Below, one piece after another: positions 47,098 through 56,825 of a stretch of DNA of 64,000 nt. The notes beneath the pieces were generated by a model. It was not told the DNA's origin. It did no database searches and saw nothing but the letters and a program-made list of their open reading frames with translations. Every line of letters begins with the position of its first letter. Position 1 is the stretch's first letter. The position numbers were made by a program, and so were the translations under genes. Source of the stretch: Leptospiraceae bacterium (GTDB lineage Bacteria; Spirochaetota; Leptospiria; Turneriellales; Turneriellaceae); the NCBI GenBank assembly GCA_025055765.1, contig JANWWS010000018.1:41605-105604 (forward strand), given 5' to 3'.

Positions 47098-48094
47098 GAT
47101 AATCACGCAAAGCTTCAAGCAAACGCTCTTTTTCCCGGCTATCTTTGATCCTAGCCGAGATATAAAGAGCATCTTGTCTTAAAGAGTTGTCGAGATCTAC
47201 GGTCCAGCCAGCGTCTACAAGACTTTGAATATTTTGAACAAACCTTTGGCGGTAAGCATATTCTTCAGGATAAGCAAGTTCAAAAAGCCTGTTTAGGAGT
47301 TTCTTGCCCTTTTGCTTAGGAGAAAGTTTTTGCCTTTGGATTTCCTCAAGACCTGCTTTTTTCCAAATCTCTTCCTGAGTTAGATTGTCTCTTTCTTTAA
47401 GTATAGTATAGTACTCTTCATATTGCTTGGCCATACTAGTGGTAAAATAAACATCGCCAGGCGGCTGGCATATTTCTTGTGGTTTTTCCTCTATACTATA
47501 GTAAAGCCAAAAATGGTAGAGTTTAAGCGAAATTTCTTGATATAAACTTTTCACTTCTTGGCAAGCGTGCTCACTTTCCCTTGATACGATGTATTTAAAA
47601 ATACGCAGAGGAGTATGGGTTTCTTCACAGACCATGCATAAAGAATAGGACTCTCGATCTAGCAAGGGAGCAATCCTAGCAAAATGCTCTATTTCTTCTT
47701 TTTTTTTTACTCGATGGCCACTTGTAATAATATCATAACCCTTTTCACTTAAAGTAAAGGATTTATGCCAAAACAAAAGTCCCGAAGCTCCATAAACCGT
47801 ACGAGCTTCTGTAATTGTGCCCTCGCCACCTTTTTCTAGAGATAAGCCCATGGCTAGGCCAAGATGCAGCACCTCTTTTACTTTTTTGTTTAGAAAACCA
47901 AGGCAAAGGCCAATTCGTGAAGCTACTTGAAGAGGATGCTCTCCCGAAATGAGAATATATGCCTGCGGGCTTTCATAGAGAAAACCATTTAAAAAACCCA
48001 CCCCCTCCGTTTTTAAGGATTCTAAAAAAACTTGCGCAGCCTGCCGGTGGGAGAAAACCAAGAGCGATTTTGTAGCTTCCATAACACTTGTCAT
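47087..48094 (-). CDS. Nucleoside phosphorylase/nucleosidase-like protein with C-terminal extension
   Basis: A 335-residue protein whose first 190 residues look like the PNP/MTAN superfamily: a strand-turn GEHPLQVASRIGLCLGFL, then VLHLGLAMGLSLEKGG, and the DRESYSLCMVC segment where MTANs have D-x-E-[S/A]-A. The later 140 residues form an unrecognised, charged helical extension (SPKQKGKKLLNRLF). MTAN-like enzymes cleave the glycosidic bond of nucleosides; the substrate here is unknown. It overlaps the SPL-like gene by 11 bases and is the first gene of the pair. Confidence 0.55.
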   Translation of the reverse strand: MTSVMEATKSLLVFSHRQAAQVFLESLKTEGVGFLNGFLYESPQAYILISGEHPLQVASRIGLCLGFLNKKVKEVLHLGLAMGLSLEKGGEGTITEARTVYGASGLLFWHKSFTLSEKGYDIITSGHRVKKKEEIEHFARIAPLLDRESYSLCMVCEETHTPLRIFKYIVSRESEHACQEVKSLYQEISLKLYHFWLYYSIEEKPQEICQPPGDVYFTTSMAKQYEEYYTILKERDNLTQEEIWKKAGLEEIQRQKLSPKQKGKKLLNRLFELAYPEEYAYRQRFVQNIQSLVDAGWTVDLDNSLRQDALYISARIKDSREKERLLEALRDYHEI

Positions 48095-48143
48095 AATAGA
48101 TTTTTTTTATATAGTAACCAAAAGAGCTTCACTAGTCAAGCAC

Positions 48144-49445
48144 GTGCGTATCAATCCTCAAGAAAAACTACCCCCCTTTCTATACGAGGCGGCCATCTAT
48201 ATCTACGAAAAAATGAAAAAAGCAGGCTTTGAGTGCTATCTCGTTGGTGGGTGTGTGCGCGATATGCTTCTCAATCGCAGGGTACAGGATTTAGATTTTG
48301 CCACAAACGCTAGACCCGAAAAAATAACAAAAATCTTTACCCACACTATACCTCTGGGAGCCGCATATGGAACTGTTATCGTGGTTTATAAGAAAAAGCC
48401 CTTTGAAATTACCACCTACCGTCGGGAAATGCATTATACCGATGGCCGAAGGCCCGAAAAAATAGAATTTGGCAAAACCTTGGAAGAGGATGTCATCCGA
48501 CGAGACTTTACCATTAATGGTCTTGCTCTATCTTTAGAAACAGGGGAAATTCTTGATTTTGTAGGAGGATGGAAAGACCTACAGGCAAAAATTATTCGTA
48601 CCATTGGAGATCCCCTAGAACGCTTTTCTGAGGATGGTCTACGACCCATTCGGGGCTGCCGTTTTGCTGCATGTTTAGATTTTCACTTGGCCCCAGAAAC
48701 CGCAAGAGCCATGCCCTATGCACGTAGCACCATCGCTCGCGTAGCCCATGAGCGATTTTATGACGAATGGAAAAAAACACAGAGAAATTGCCACCGTTTT
48801 CGGTTTTTTTCCTTACTTAAGGAAAACCAAATTCTCGAAATTTTCATGGGTAGGCTTTACCCCTACTTGGAAAACGAAAGTATCTGGTTTAAGTTAGAAA
48901 AATATCTGCAAAACGAACCTCTTAATATGGCCATTTACGCCGCCTATATCCTTGCTGCTATCATAGGCTTACCAGAAAGGCAGCTGAGCCCACCATTTGC
49001 CTCCGTCGCAAAGGCTTTCTTTAGGGAAATCCGCTTCCCGCAAACTTTGGCAAAGCTTGCTCTCTCTTTGTGTCACTCTCCTCTTTACCAGGTCCTTTCG
49101 GAAAAGCCATTTGCCCAAGCAAAACTAAAAAATGCTCTCTCCGAGGTAGAACCCGCGTGGAGGCACTATCATATCCGCTTTATGCGGGATATCTGGCCAA
49201 ATAAAGAGACAATTAAGGAGTTTTACCGTCTGCTCTGGGATATACGAAAAGAGCCCCTTTATATAAGGCAACTGGCCATTAATGGAAATGACTTAAAAAC
49301 CTTGGGCTTTACAGGTCCCCAAATAGGACAACTCTTGCGTCTTCTCTTAGCCCATATTCATGAAAGACCTGAAGAAAACGAAAAAAGCCTTTTACTTGAG
49401 AAAGCAAAAAAATTAGGCGAGGAGATCAAGATGACTTCCCTCTAA
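48144..49445 (+). CDS. cca: CCA tRNA nucleotidyltransferase / poly(A) polymerase
   Basis: A 433-residue class II polymerase-beta-like nucleotidyltransferase with GTG start. LVGGCVRDMLLNR and the catalytic DLDFATNA (two aspartates) come first, followed by the RRDFTINGLA motif, IRTIGDPLERFSEDGLRPIRGCRFA and ERFYDEW. The C-terminal helical domain is full length. It may add CCA to tRNA 3' ends or poly(A) to RNA; both tRNA genes here lack CCA, which favours the tRNA role. It converges on a small gene with a 33-base overlap. Confidence 0.9.
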   Translation: MRINPQEKLPPFLYEAAIYIYEKMKKAGFECYLVGGCVRDMLLNRRVQDLDFATNARPEKITKIFTHTIPLGAAYGTVIVVYKKKPFEITTYRREMHYTDGRRPEKIEFGKTLEEDVIRRDFTINGLALSLETGEILDFVGGWKDLQAKIIRTIGDPLERFSEDGLRPIRGCRFAACLDFHLAPETARAMPYARSTIARVAHERFYDEWKKTQRNCHRFRFFSLLKENQILEIFMGRLYPYLENESIWFKLEKYLQNEPLNMAIYAAYILAAIIGLPERQLSPPFASVAKAFFREIRFPQTLAKLALSLCHSPLYQVLSEKPFAQAKLKNALSEVEPAWRHYHIRFMRDIWPNKETIKEFYRLLWDIRKEPLYIRQLAINGNDLKTLGFTGPQIGQLLRLLLAHIHERPEENEKSLLLEKAKKLGEEIKMTSL

Positions 49446-49778
49446 AAGCTCGGCACTATTATCTTTTTCCTCACTTTGAGTCCTCTCTTCTTTATGTTGC
49501 TCCTTTTTGTGGCGACCATGCCGGTTAATGAATTCTTGAACTTCAAGTTCCTCCTCATTAAGTACACCAAAGTGAGAGCTGTGTTTTTCCACATCATGTT
49601 TCACCGCGGTTTCCGGGGTTTGTGCTACTTGGTTTTCTCTGAGCTGGGCGTCTCTAACTAGTTCTTCTTCACCTTGGCGGCGCATGAGAGTTTCCCGAGC
49701 CATTCTATCGCCCTCAAGGCGCGTGATTTCGTTTAGGGAATTAATGTGGATTTGTAAATCTAGTGGCCGCAAACTCAT
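49413..49778 (-). CDS. Hypothetical charged protein next to fapA
   Basis: A 121-residue hydrophilic protein very rich in E, R, Q and H with an early LNEITRLEGDRMARETLMRRQ helix and a low-complexity HKKEQHKEERTQSEEK tail. It has no signal or membrane segment. Its start overlaps the fapA stop (ATGA) and its stop is 33 bases inside cca. Context suggests a role linked to FapA or flagellar assembly, but no family is recognised. Confidence 0.6.
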   Translation of the reverse strand: MSLRPLDLQIHINSLNEITRLEGDRMARETLMRRQGEEELVRDAQLRENQVAQTPETAVKHDVEKHSSHFGVLNEEELEVQEFINRHGRHKKEQHKEERTQSEEKDNSAELLEGSHLDLLA

Positions 49779-51769
49779 AGACGTTTTAGCCTCCGTTTGC
49801 GCCAGTCTTTGAGTACCTCTTCACTTTCTTGATAAGGTACAATGCGGATGTTACCCTTTTCTTCAATAAAAGTAACTTTGTGATACTCGTCTTTTACATG
49901 AAAGGTGGCTCCATTAATTTCAATAGTTACACCGGGGTATACGGTTTTTTCTACATGAACTGCGCCCTGGGAAGATAGTGCAGCCATATATTCCCGTAAT
50001 TGTTCTATTTGTTCTTGCGCTTCTTGGATTCTTTCTTTAAGTTTATCTTGCATGGCCTGCATACGAATAAGATTTTCCTCTTTTTCTGCAGGGAAATTTT
50101 CTTTTTGAACTGATTTTTGAAGTGTCAAGGTGCGGATATTTTGCTCTAGTTTTTCTAATTTTTCTTGAGAATCTTTAATGATATCTTCGAGCTGCTTCAA
50201 CTGCGTTAGAATTTTTGGATTTACCCCAACCACCACCTTGGTTGGTTGTGATGAGGTTGCTCCCAGCTGTTTGACACGCACTTCCTTGCCCGCTAATATC
50301 TCACCGCCAACAATCTGAGCCCTACGGCCGTTGCAAATAATTCGTTCCCCTGCTTGTACTCGCGAATGCAAGATACCTTCTTGCACAATGACATCTTTTT
50401 CGACATCTACCCGGGCATTTTGTATGAATTTAGCATAGACACTACCTGCCGTTGACTGTATAAAGGCTCCATCTCGACCTTGAACACCTGAGCGGATAAT
50501 AATATCGCCCTCGGCCTCTACTTGGGCTTTTTGCACATTTCCCCCAATCTCAATAGTACCTGCTGCCTTCACTTGCATGTTATCCGTGACGGAACCGCGG
50601 ACAACTATAGAACCCAGGAACATTATATTTCCTGTGTCAAGACCTACATCTCCCGTAACAACATAAACCTCTTCTACGTTAAGGCGGCCTTGCAAGAATA
50701 CTACTTGCCCATTGCGCTCGGCAATGAGCTTTTTACCATCTTCGGAGAGGATAGTACCCTTACCTGGTTTAAGCTCTATACTCTTACCATCTCGAGCAGG
50801 TATTATCTTGTTAAAGATGGTGTAGCCTTGTTGGCCGCGCTCTGCTGGCACAAGTTCAGCTAAAACTTGCCCCTGAACTACGTTTTCAACAAGGTCCCTT
50901 TGCAAAAAGTCTACACGACCATGCTCATCTTCTTTAAATTCAACTTTCTTTTCAATGCGCACCTTATAGTCAATATACGCATCTCGCCCATCCTTGGGTG
51001 GTTTTCCTTCAGCTGCCACTATAGGTTGACCATAGCGATCTTCCTCTAAGGCCTTTGTGATTTCCTCTTCTTTAAAGCCCACAACAACCCCTGCTGCTTT
51101 CAGGGCATTGATAACATCTTGGGTCTGCAAATGCCTACCACCAGGCCGAGGAGCAGTAATGGTCACATAGGCTTTCATTTCATCTGGGGAAATTTCAATA
51201 GCAAGGGTACTGTCAGCCTCGGGTTTGGGTACGTACTCCCCTATCTTAACGAAAGTGCCCGAGGGATTTTTCAGCTCTTTCTCTATGGCAGCGTTATTGT
51301 ATTTTGTTACCCCCGCCCGGCGAATCTTGTCGAGTACTTGCTCCATGGTCGCCGGCTTACCTTTGCCTGTATGGGGGGTGATGCGTAAAAAAACTCCCGT
51401 CCGATAAATCCGTATGAGAATCTTGGCATCTTGATTAACTTCCCCTGCTTCAGAGGCTGCCCTACTCTGTGCTGTGGTTTCTAAGGAAACATCAAGGTCA
51501 GGAATATCTAGGTATTTCTTATCTTCTCCTTGGGAGACTCGTACCAGCACCCGATATGGAGTTCGGCCAAGGCCAAAATAACCAGAGCTGCCTTTTTGTA
51601 AGATTTCGTAATCAATTTCTCCAAGTGGCACACCCAGCTCATGGGCACCAATTTCAAGGGCCTCTTGGAGCGAATCCGCAAGTACCTCTACCTCGGTCGT
51701 GCTGTATTCCTCTTCTGCCTCCTCCAGATCCAAGGCCAACAGAAATTTCTTTAAATTTTCAAATGACAT
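49775..51769 (-). CDS. fapA: FapA (DUF342) flagellar assembly protein A family
   Basis: A 664-residue protein. An N-terminal Jag_N-like domain (about 25-80: EVEVLADSLQEALEIGAHELG, GYFGLGRTPYRVLV) precedes the DUF342 region (about 110-520) with its beta-helix-like repeats (NIMFLGSIVVRGSVTDNMQ, VQAGERIICNGRRAQIVGG). A coiled coil (about 520-600) and a short C-terminal beta segment follow. FapA/DUF342 proteins occur in flagellated bacteria and in sporulating clades; the precise step is unknown. It shares TAATG with the mscS stop/start. Confidence 0.9.
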   Translation of the reverse strand: MSFENLKKFLLALDLEEAEEEYSTTEVEVLADSLQEALEIGAHELGVPLGEIDYEILQKGSSGYFGLGRTPYRVLVRVSQGEDKKYLDIPDLDVSLETTAQSRAASEAGEVNQDAKILIRIYRTGVFLRITPHTGKGKPATMEQVLDKIRRAGVTKYNNAAIEKELKNPSGTFVKIGEYVPKPEADSTLAIEISPDEMKAYVTITAPRPGGRHLQTQDVINALKAAGVVVGFKEEEITKALEEDRYGQPIVAAEGKPPKDGRDAYIDYKVRIEKKVEFKEDEHGRVDFLQRDLVENVVQGQVLAELVPAERGQQGYTIFNKIIPARDGKSIELKPGKGTILSEDGKKLIAERNGQVVFLQGRLNVEEVYVVTGDVGLDTGNIMFLGSIVVRGSVTDNMQVKAAGTIEIGGNVQKAQVEAEGDIIIRSGVQGRDGAFIQSTAGSVYAKFIQNARVDVEKDVIVQEGILHSRVQAGERIICNGRRAQIVGGEILAGKEVRVKQLGATSSQPTKVVVGVNPKILTQLKQLEDIIKDSQEKLEKLEQNIRTLTLQKSVQKENFPAEKEENLIRMQAMQDKLKERIQEAQEQIEQLREYMAALSSQGAVHVEKTVYPGVTIEINGATFHVKDEYHKVTFIEEKGNIRIVPYQESEEVLKDWRKRRLKRL

Positions 51770-52593
51770 TACCCCATTTTAATATCGTCATTTTTTATTA
51801 GCTCGGCAAATATTTCCCTCCAAAGCTGATCCTGTACAACATGGGCATCCTGCCCCCTCGTTGGATAACGCATACGAAACACCATTTTTCCGTCCTTGTA
51901 AAAAAGCCGTATGGTTAGCTCTCCTTGGCCTAAGTTAGCTATCTGCGGAAAGGCATTGACATAGGCTTTTCTTAGCAAAGACTCAATCTTCGCGACATCA
52001 TGGGATACGAGAAAGGGTACCTCGAGCTCCGCGTAAATTTCATCTCTGAGGCTACGGTGCACAACAATATCTGTGAATATCCGGCTATTCGGAAAGTGAA
52101 CCCAGCGCCCCGTGGGTTCATATCCGGCTGGTGTTACCTTATATTCCAACAAGGTTGTCTCAAGTAAGCGGATATCCTTTACCTCCCCTTGGTAACTGCC
52201 AATTTCTACAAAATCACCTAAGGCAAATGGTTGGCGTATTAATAAATAAATCCATCCCCCTACGCTAAGCAGTATGTCCCGGGTAACCACGAGTACCCCG
52301 GCCCCAAAAATCCCTATAAAGGCAAAAAAAGACCTTAATGACGGGAGCCAGACAGGAAAAAGACTCAAAAAAACCAAGATCGCAAGCACCACCGTGCTAA
52401 CTCGACGCATCTTATATTGGCTATAGTCATCGGTTATGTTCTTTACAATAAGACGGTGCAATATAGAGCGTACACCTAAAAAGAGAAAAATTAAAAGCAC
52501 CGTATAGCTTAGCTCAGGCAAAAGTTCCAGAAATTTTTCCCGCCATAATTGCAATACAGAACGATAGATATCTTGTGGTAATGGGGTCTCCAT
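51769..52593 (-). CDS. MscS-family mechanosensitive channel
   Basis: A 274-residue protein from the ATG at 52591-52593; the frame is open upstream but runs antisense through dnaE. Three or four hydrophobic helices occupy about 25-140. The MscS beta domain begins FALGDFVEIGSYQGEVKDI, then LLETTLLEY and GRWVHFPNSRIF. It would open on membrane tension to release solutes. Its stop overlaps the fapA start, so the two are translated from one transcript. Confidence 0.88.
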   Translation of the reverse strand: METPLPQDIYRSVLQLWREKFLELLPELSYTVLLIFLFLGVRSILHRLIVKNITDDYSQYKMRRVSTVVLAILVFLSLFPVWLPSLRSFFAFIGIFGAGVLVVTRDILLSVGGWIYLLIRQPFALGDFVEIGSYQGEVKDIRLLETTLLEYKVTPAGYEPTGRWVHFPNSRIFTDIVVHRSLRDEIYAELEVPFLVSHDVAKIESLLRKAYVNAFPQIANLGQGELTIRLFYKDGKMVFRMRYPTRGQDAHVVQDQLWREIFAELIKNDDIKMG

Positions 52594-52607
52594 AATAAAA
52601 GAAATGA

Positions 52608-52638
52608 CAAAGCTTGATACATTGTAAAGAAAGCTTTG
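52608..52638. repeat. Perfect 8-bp inverted repeat in the mscS-dnaE divergent region
   Basis: CAAAGCTT (52608-52615) is the exact reverse complement of AAGCTTTG (52631-52638), with a 15-base centre. It lies 14 bases from the mscS ATG and 58 bases before the dnaE ATG, so it could be an operator for either. No T-tract follows, which speaks against a terminator. Confidence 0.35.
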
Positions 52639-52696
52639 CCGCACGTTTTTGAAGCGAAGAGCTTGACAGGGTAGCGAAAAGCCATTGCCTACACTT

Positions 52697-55600
52697 ATGT
52701 CGCATGAGACTTCTCTACAGTTTACCCATCTCCATCTCCATACGGTATACTCCTTGCTTGATGGGGCTATCCGCATCGAGGATTTGATGCAACAGGTAAA
52801 GAGCCTGGGGATGGATGCCGTGGCCATTACGGACCATGGTAACATGTTTGGTGTTATTGATTTTTACCTAGCAGCCCAAAAACATGGGATAAAGCCAATA
52901 ATTGGCTGCGAGGTCTACGTTGCCCCTCAATCTCGTTTTTCCCGTGCCGAGGTGCGCAAGATCGCAGATGGAGCCAACTACCATTTGGTTCTTTTAGCAA
53001 AAGATAAAAAAGGATACAAGAATCTCATTAAGCTTTGTTCGAGGGCTTACACCGAAGGTTATTACTACAAGCCAAGGATTGACTACGAATTACTTGCCCA
53101 ACACTCAGAGGGGCTTGTGGCCCTAACCGCCTGCCTGGGAGGAGAAGTAAACCGACTCCTCTATGAAGGAGACCACGAAAAAGCCAGGAAGCTGGCTGGT
53201 CAGCTAAGTGAGATCATGGGTAAGGGCAATTTTTATCTCGAGATTCAAAAACACGGACTGCCAGAAGAAGAACAAGTGGCTCGGGGGGCCTACGAGTTGA
53301 GCCGCCGCTTGGGCATCCCCCTTGTTTTAACAAATGATGCTCACTTCCTGAGACGCGAAGACCAAAAGGCGCAAGAAATTATGCTGCGTATTCAGCTTAA
53401 TCGCAAGTTAAACGATAAACTTGAGTTTAGCTTTAACGAGGAATTTTATGTAAAGTCACCCCAAGAGATGGCTCTCTTATACCCAGAACTAATGGATGCC
53501 ATACATAACACCCAAACCATAAAGGAAATGTGCCAGCTGGAATTAGAGTTGGGCCACCCCCTTTTGCCTGATTTCAAAACACCAGCCGGACAAAGTCTTG
53601 CCGAATATTTGGAGGAACTTGCCAAGAAAGGTCTTCAGGATCGCTTTGAAGGCCGGGAGGTACCTCCCCTATACCAACAACGGCTGGAGCATGAACTCTC
53701 TGTTATCCACGAAATGGGTTTTGACGGGTATTTTTTGATTGTGTGGGATTTTATTCGCTTTGCGAAGGAGCGAGGAATACCTGTCGGTCCCGGTCGTGGC
53801 TCGGCAGCGGGCTCACTCGTGGCTTATGCTTTGGGTATAACGAGTATTGATCCTTTGCGCTATAACCTGCTCTTTGAGCGCTTCTTAAACCCCCAAAGAA
53901 AAGAGCTTCCTGACATTGATATTGATTTTTGTCGCGATCGAAGAGAAGAAGTTATCGAATACGTCACACAAAAATATGGGGCTGATCATGTATCTCAAAT
54001 CATAACTTTTGGTACTCTCTCTGCAAAAGCTGTCATCAAAGATGTGGCAAGAGTCCTTGATATCGAATTCTCTTACATCAACTCGCTGACCAAGGTTATT
54101 CCCAACACCCCAGGAATAAAACTAGCCGATACTTTGGAGATGTCTCCTGAATTAAAGGATTTTGTACAAAAAGAGGAAAAAGGCAAGCTTCTCTATCAAG
54201 TTGCCCTCGCGCTGGAGGGCACACCCCGTAATGCAGGTAAGCATGCAGCAGGAGTGGTAATCTCGCCTCAGCCTTTAGAAGAAATAATCCCCCTAGCCAA
54301 AGATACTTCAACAGGCTCCGTCATCACCCAATTTGAAAAAACAGCCCTTGAAAAAGTAGGGCTTGTAAAAATGGACTTCTTAGGGCTAAAAAACCTAACC
54401 ATAATTGAAAATACCTTAAAGGAAATACGCCGTTCTCAGGCCAAGAGCATTGATTTAGAAAAAATACCTCTCGATGATCCGAAGACGTTTACCCTTTTAC
54501 AAAACGGCAATACGAAGGGGGTTTTTCAGGTTGAGGGGGCAGGTCTCACCAAACTACTGCGTGAAGCCAAGCCCACTACCTTTGAGGATATCGTGGCTTG
54601 TCTTGCTCTCTATCGACCGGGACCACTAGAATCAGGCATGACAGAAAGTTATGTAAAACGCAAGAATGGTCTTGAAAAGGTAAGCTACCCCCATCCCGAT
54701 TTAGAGCCCATTTTAAAAGAAACCTTCGGAACCTTTGTCTATCAAGAACAAATTATGTTGGTATCACAAATTATGGCTGGATTTACCCCTGCCGAGGCCG
54801 ACAACCTGCGCAAGGCCATGGGGAAGAAGCAGGCTCAGGTTATGGAAAAGATGCGACATAAATTCATCGAGCAAGCAGTGGAACGAGGTTATGATGAAAC
54901 GCTAGCTACCTCTTTATTTGATGACATGAGTAAATTCGCCGAATATGGTTTTAATAAATCGCATTCTGCGGCCTACGGGCTTATCACTTACTGGACAGCT
55001 TATTTAAAAGCCAACTACCCTGTAGAGTTTATGAAAGCATCTCTCGATGCTGATATTGAAAACACGGACAAGCTCGTTGGTCTTTTGCGTGCTGCTAAGG
55101 ATATGGGGATAGAGATCCTACCCCCTGATGTTCAAGAATCAGAAGTTTTTTTTAGCATTGTCGCGCCCCAAAAACTTCGCTATGGGCTTTTAGGGATTAA
55201 AGGTCTTGGTCGAGGGGCAGCTCAAGCGATTGTGGAAGCAAGGAGAGGAGGAGCTTTTCAAGATATTACCGATTTATTCTTGCGCCTTGACCCCAAGTTG
55301 TGCCATAGAAAAATTTTGGAATCACTGGTACTCTCAGGGGCTTGTGATAGATTTGGTATATCGCGTAGGACATACATAGAAAACGCAGATGATATTTTAA
55401 ACTTTGTAAGCACAAAACGCCGGGATGACGAATCTGGCCAAATTTCCTTATTTGAAGATGGTCAAACTGGTGGGCGAACCTTTTATCTATCTCCCCTTCC
55501 CGAGTGGGATGTTGATACGAAATTAGGCCACGAGCGGGAAACTTTAGGTCTATATCTTTCGGCACATCCTTTAGAGAAATACCAAAGTATTATTAAAATG

Positions 55601-56221
55601 TCACGGCTTACTCCTCTTTCAGAGTTAGATGATGGTCACAGCAGTGAGAGAAAAGTCAACGTAGTGGGTGTCATCGAGGACTACAGGGTCACGCAAAATC
55701 GCAAGGGATCAACAGTAACTTTGGTTAAAATTTCAGACCAGAGTGATATTGCAGAAATTCGAGTCTCCTCGGTTTTATACGAAAAAGTTAGGCCATTATT
55801 AGAAAAGGGGCGTATTATTGTAGCGGAGGTCAGGGTTACCGCCTTTCGGGAAGAGGATCCACCCCTAATTTTACTTTGGGCACAAAATATCGATACCATA
55901 GACTCTTTACGGGAAAGAGCCCCTAAATCGCTGCATATATTTTTAGGGAAATCTCCCCCCCATGAGTTAAGCCTTTTAATACCTCGCCTTAAATCGGTGC
56001 TTTTACGCTATCGGGGGGATGTACTTGTTTACCTCTATTACTCCGATGGGGAAGGACCCTCTCGCATGGTCCAAGCTCACCCCCAATACTCGGTCACTTA
56101 TTGCGAAGATCTCGAAAAGGCCCTTGAGGAGATTTTACCTCACGACGCCTCCTTTGCTTGGCGCCTTGGTGATGAGATCCGCCAGCGCAAGAATGGGCTT
56201 GTAAAGCCTTTGTCTACATGA
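52697..56221 (+). CDS. dnaE: DNA polymerase III alpha subunit
   Basis: A 1,174-residue replicative polymerase from the ATG at 52697 (an in-frame TTG is 12 bases upstream). The PHP domain opens with THLHLHTVYSLLDGA. The polymerase palm has GRGSAAGSLVAYALG and the catalytic aspartates of ELPDIDIDFCRDRR. FVYQEQIMLVSQIMAGFTPAEAD and FNKSHSAAYGLITYWTAYLKA are family blocks. A helix-hairpin-helix and an OB-fold (VVGVIEDYRVTQNRKGS) form the C-terminal third. DnaE1-type in layout. It is coupled to purN by ATGA. Confidence 0.96.
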   Translation: MSHETSLQFTHLHLHTVYSLLDGAIRIEDLMQQVKSLGMDAVAITDHGNMFGVIDFYLAAQKHGIKPIIGCEVYVAPQSRFSRAEVRKIADGANYHLVLLAKDKKGYKNLIKLCSRAYTEGYYYKPRIDYELLAQHSEGLVALTACLGGEVNRLLYEGDHEKARKLAGQLSEIMGKGNFYLEIQKHGLPEEEQVARGAYELSRRLGIPLVLTNDAHFLRREDQKAQEIMLRIQLNRKLNDKLEFSFNEEFYVKSPQEMALLYPELMDAIHNTQTIKEMCQLELELGHPLLPDFKTPAGQSLAEYLEELAKKGLQDRFEGREVPPLYQQRLEHELSVIHEMGFDGYFLIVWDFIRFAKERGIPVGPGRGSAAGSLVAYALGITSIDPLRYNLLFERFLNPQRKELPDIDIDFCRDRREEVIEYVTQKYGADHVSQIITFGTLSAKAVIKDVARVLDIEFSYINSLTKVIPNTPGIKLADTLEMSPELKDFVQKEEKGKLLYQVALALEGTPRNAGKHAAGVVISPQPLEEIIPLAKDTSTGSVITQFEKTALEKVGLVKMDFLGLKNLTIIENTLKEIRRSQAKSIDLEKIPLDDPKTFTLLQNGNTKGVFQVEGAGLTKLLREAKPTTFEDIVACLALYRPGPLESGMTESYVKRKNGLEKVSYPHPDLEPILKETFGTFVYQEQIMLVSQIMAGFTPAEADNLRKAMGKKQAQVMEKMRHKFIEQAVERGYDETLATSLFDDMSKFAEYGFNKSHSAAYGLITYWTAYLKANYPVEFMKASLDADIENTDKLVGLLRAAKDMGIEILPPDVQESEVFFSIVAPQKLRYGLLGIKGLGRGAAQAIVEARRGGAFQDITDLFLRLDPKLCHRKILESLVLSGACDRFGISRRTYIENADDILNFVSTKRRDDESGQISLFEDGQTGGRTFYLSPLPEWDVDTKLGHERETLGLYLSAHPLEKYQSIIKMSRLTPLSELDDGHSSERKVNVVGVIEDYRVTQNRKGSTVTLVKISDQSDIAEIRVSSVLYEKVRPLLEKGRIIVAEVRVTAFREEDPPLILLWAQNIDTIDSLRERAPKSLHIFLGKSPPHELSLLIPRLKSVLLRYRGDVLVYLYYSDGEGPSRMVQAHPQYSVTYCEDLEKALEEILPHDASFAWRLGDEIRQRKNGLVKPLST

Positions 56222-56823
56222 AAAAAAGAATTGCTATTTTTATATCCGGTCGTGGCTCAAATATGCGTTCCCTTCTTGAGCGCATAAAAAAAGGAGATTT
56301 GAAAGCACAATGTGAGTTTGTGTTTAGTGACCGTCACGACGCTCCTGGCTTACAAAAGGCCCAACACTATGGTGTAACTACTTATAGCTTTGGTGTAAAA
56401 GAGTTTTCCAGTAAAGAAAGATACGAGGCAGAGCTACTAAGACTCTTGCAAAAACACCAAGTAGAGTTTATTGTCTGTGCTGGTTATATGAAGCTTATTG
56501 GAAAAACCCTGCTCGATGCCTATCCCTACCGCATAGTGAACATCCACCCCTCTCTTTTGCCAGCCTTCCCTGGGTTGCGGGCCCAAAAACAAGCTCTGGA
56601 TTATGGCGTTCGCTATAGTGGTTGCACGGTACACTTTATTGACGAAGGCGTAGACACGGGTCCCATTATTGCCCAAGCAGTGTGCGAAGTAAGCCCAAAA
56701 GACACAGAAGAAAGTCTGTCGCGCAAAATTCTCAAACTCGAACACGAGCTTTACTGGCGAGCCTTGCAAAAGATCTTCGCAGGCTACGAAATAAAGGGCC
56801 GTCGCGTGATCTTCAAGAGATAA
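56218..56823 (+). CDS. purN: Phosphoribosylglycinamide formyltransferase
   Basis: A 201-residue enzyme that formylates GAR with 10-formyltetrahydrofolate in purine synthesis. ISGRGSNMRSLLE binds the phosphate; the catalytic asparagine and histidine lie in VNIHPSLLPAFPG, and the aspartate in VDTGPII. Length is typical. It starts in the dnaE stop codon, an unusual operon pairing. The stop is 2 bases from the convergent HpcH-like gene. Confidence 0.94.
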   Translation: MKKRIAIFISGRGSNMRSLLERIKKGDLKAQCEFVFSDRHDAPGLQKAQHYGVTTYSFGVKEFSSKERYEAELLRLLQKHQVEFIVCAGYMKLIGKTLLDAYPYRIVNIHPSLLPAFPGLRAQKQALDYGVRYSGCTVHFIDEGVDTGPIIAQAVCEVSPKDTEESLSRKILKLEHELYWRALQKIFAGYEIKGRRVIFKR

Positions 56824-56825
56824 TT

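Noticed and set aside
52594..52845. N-terminal extension of the MscS-like gene
   Set aside because: It lies antisense to the dnaE start and reads as non-membrane sequence with many cysteines and tryptophans, unlike an MscS N-terminus.
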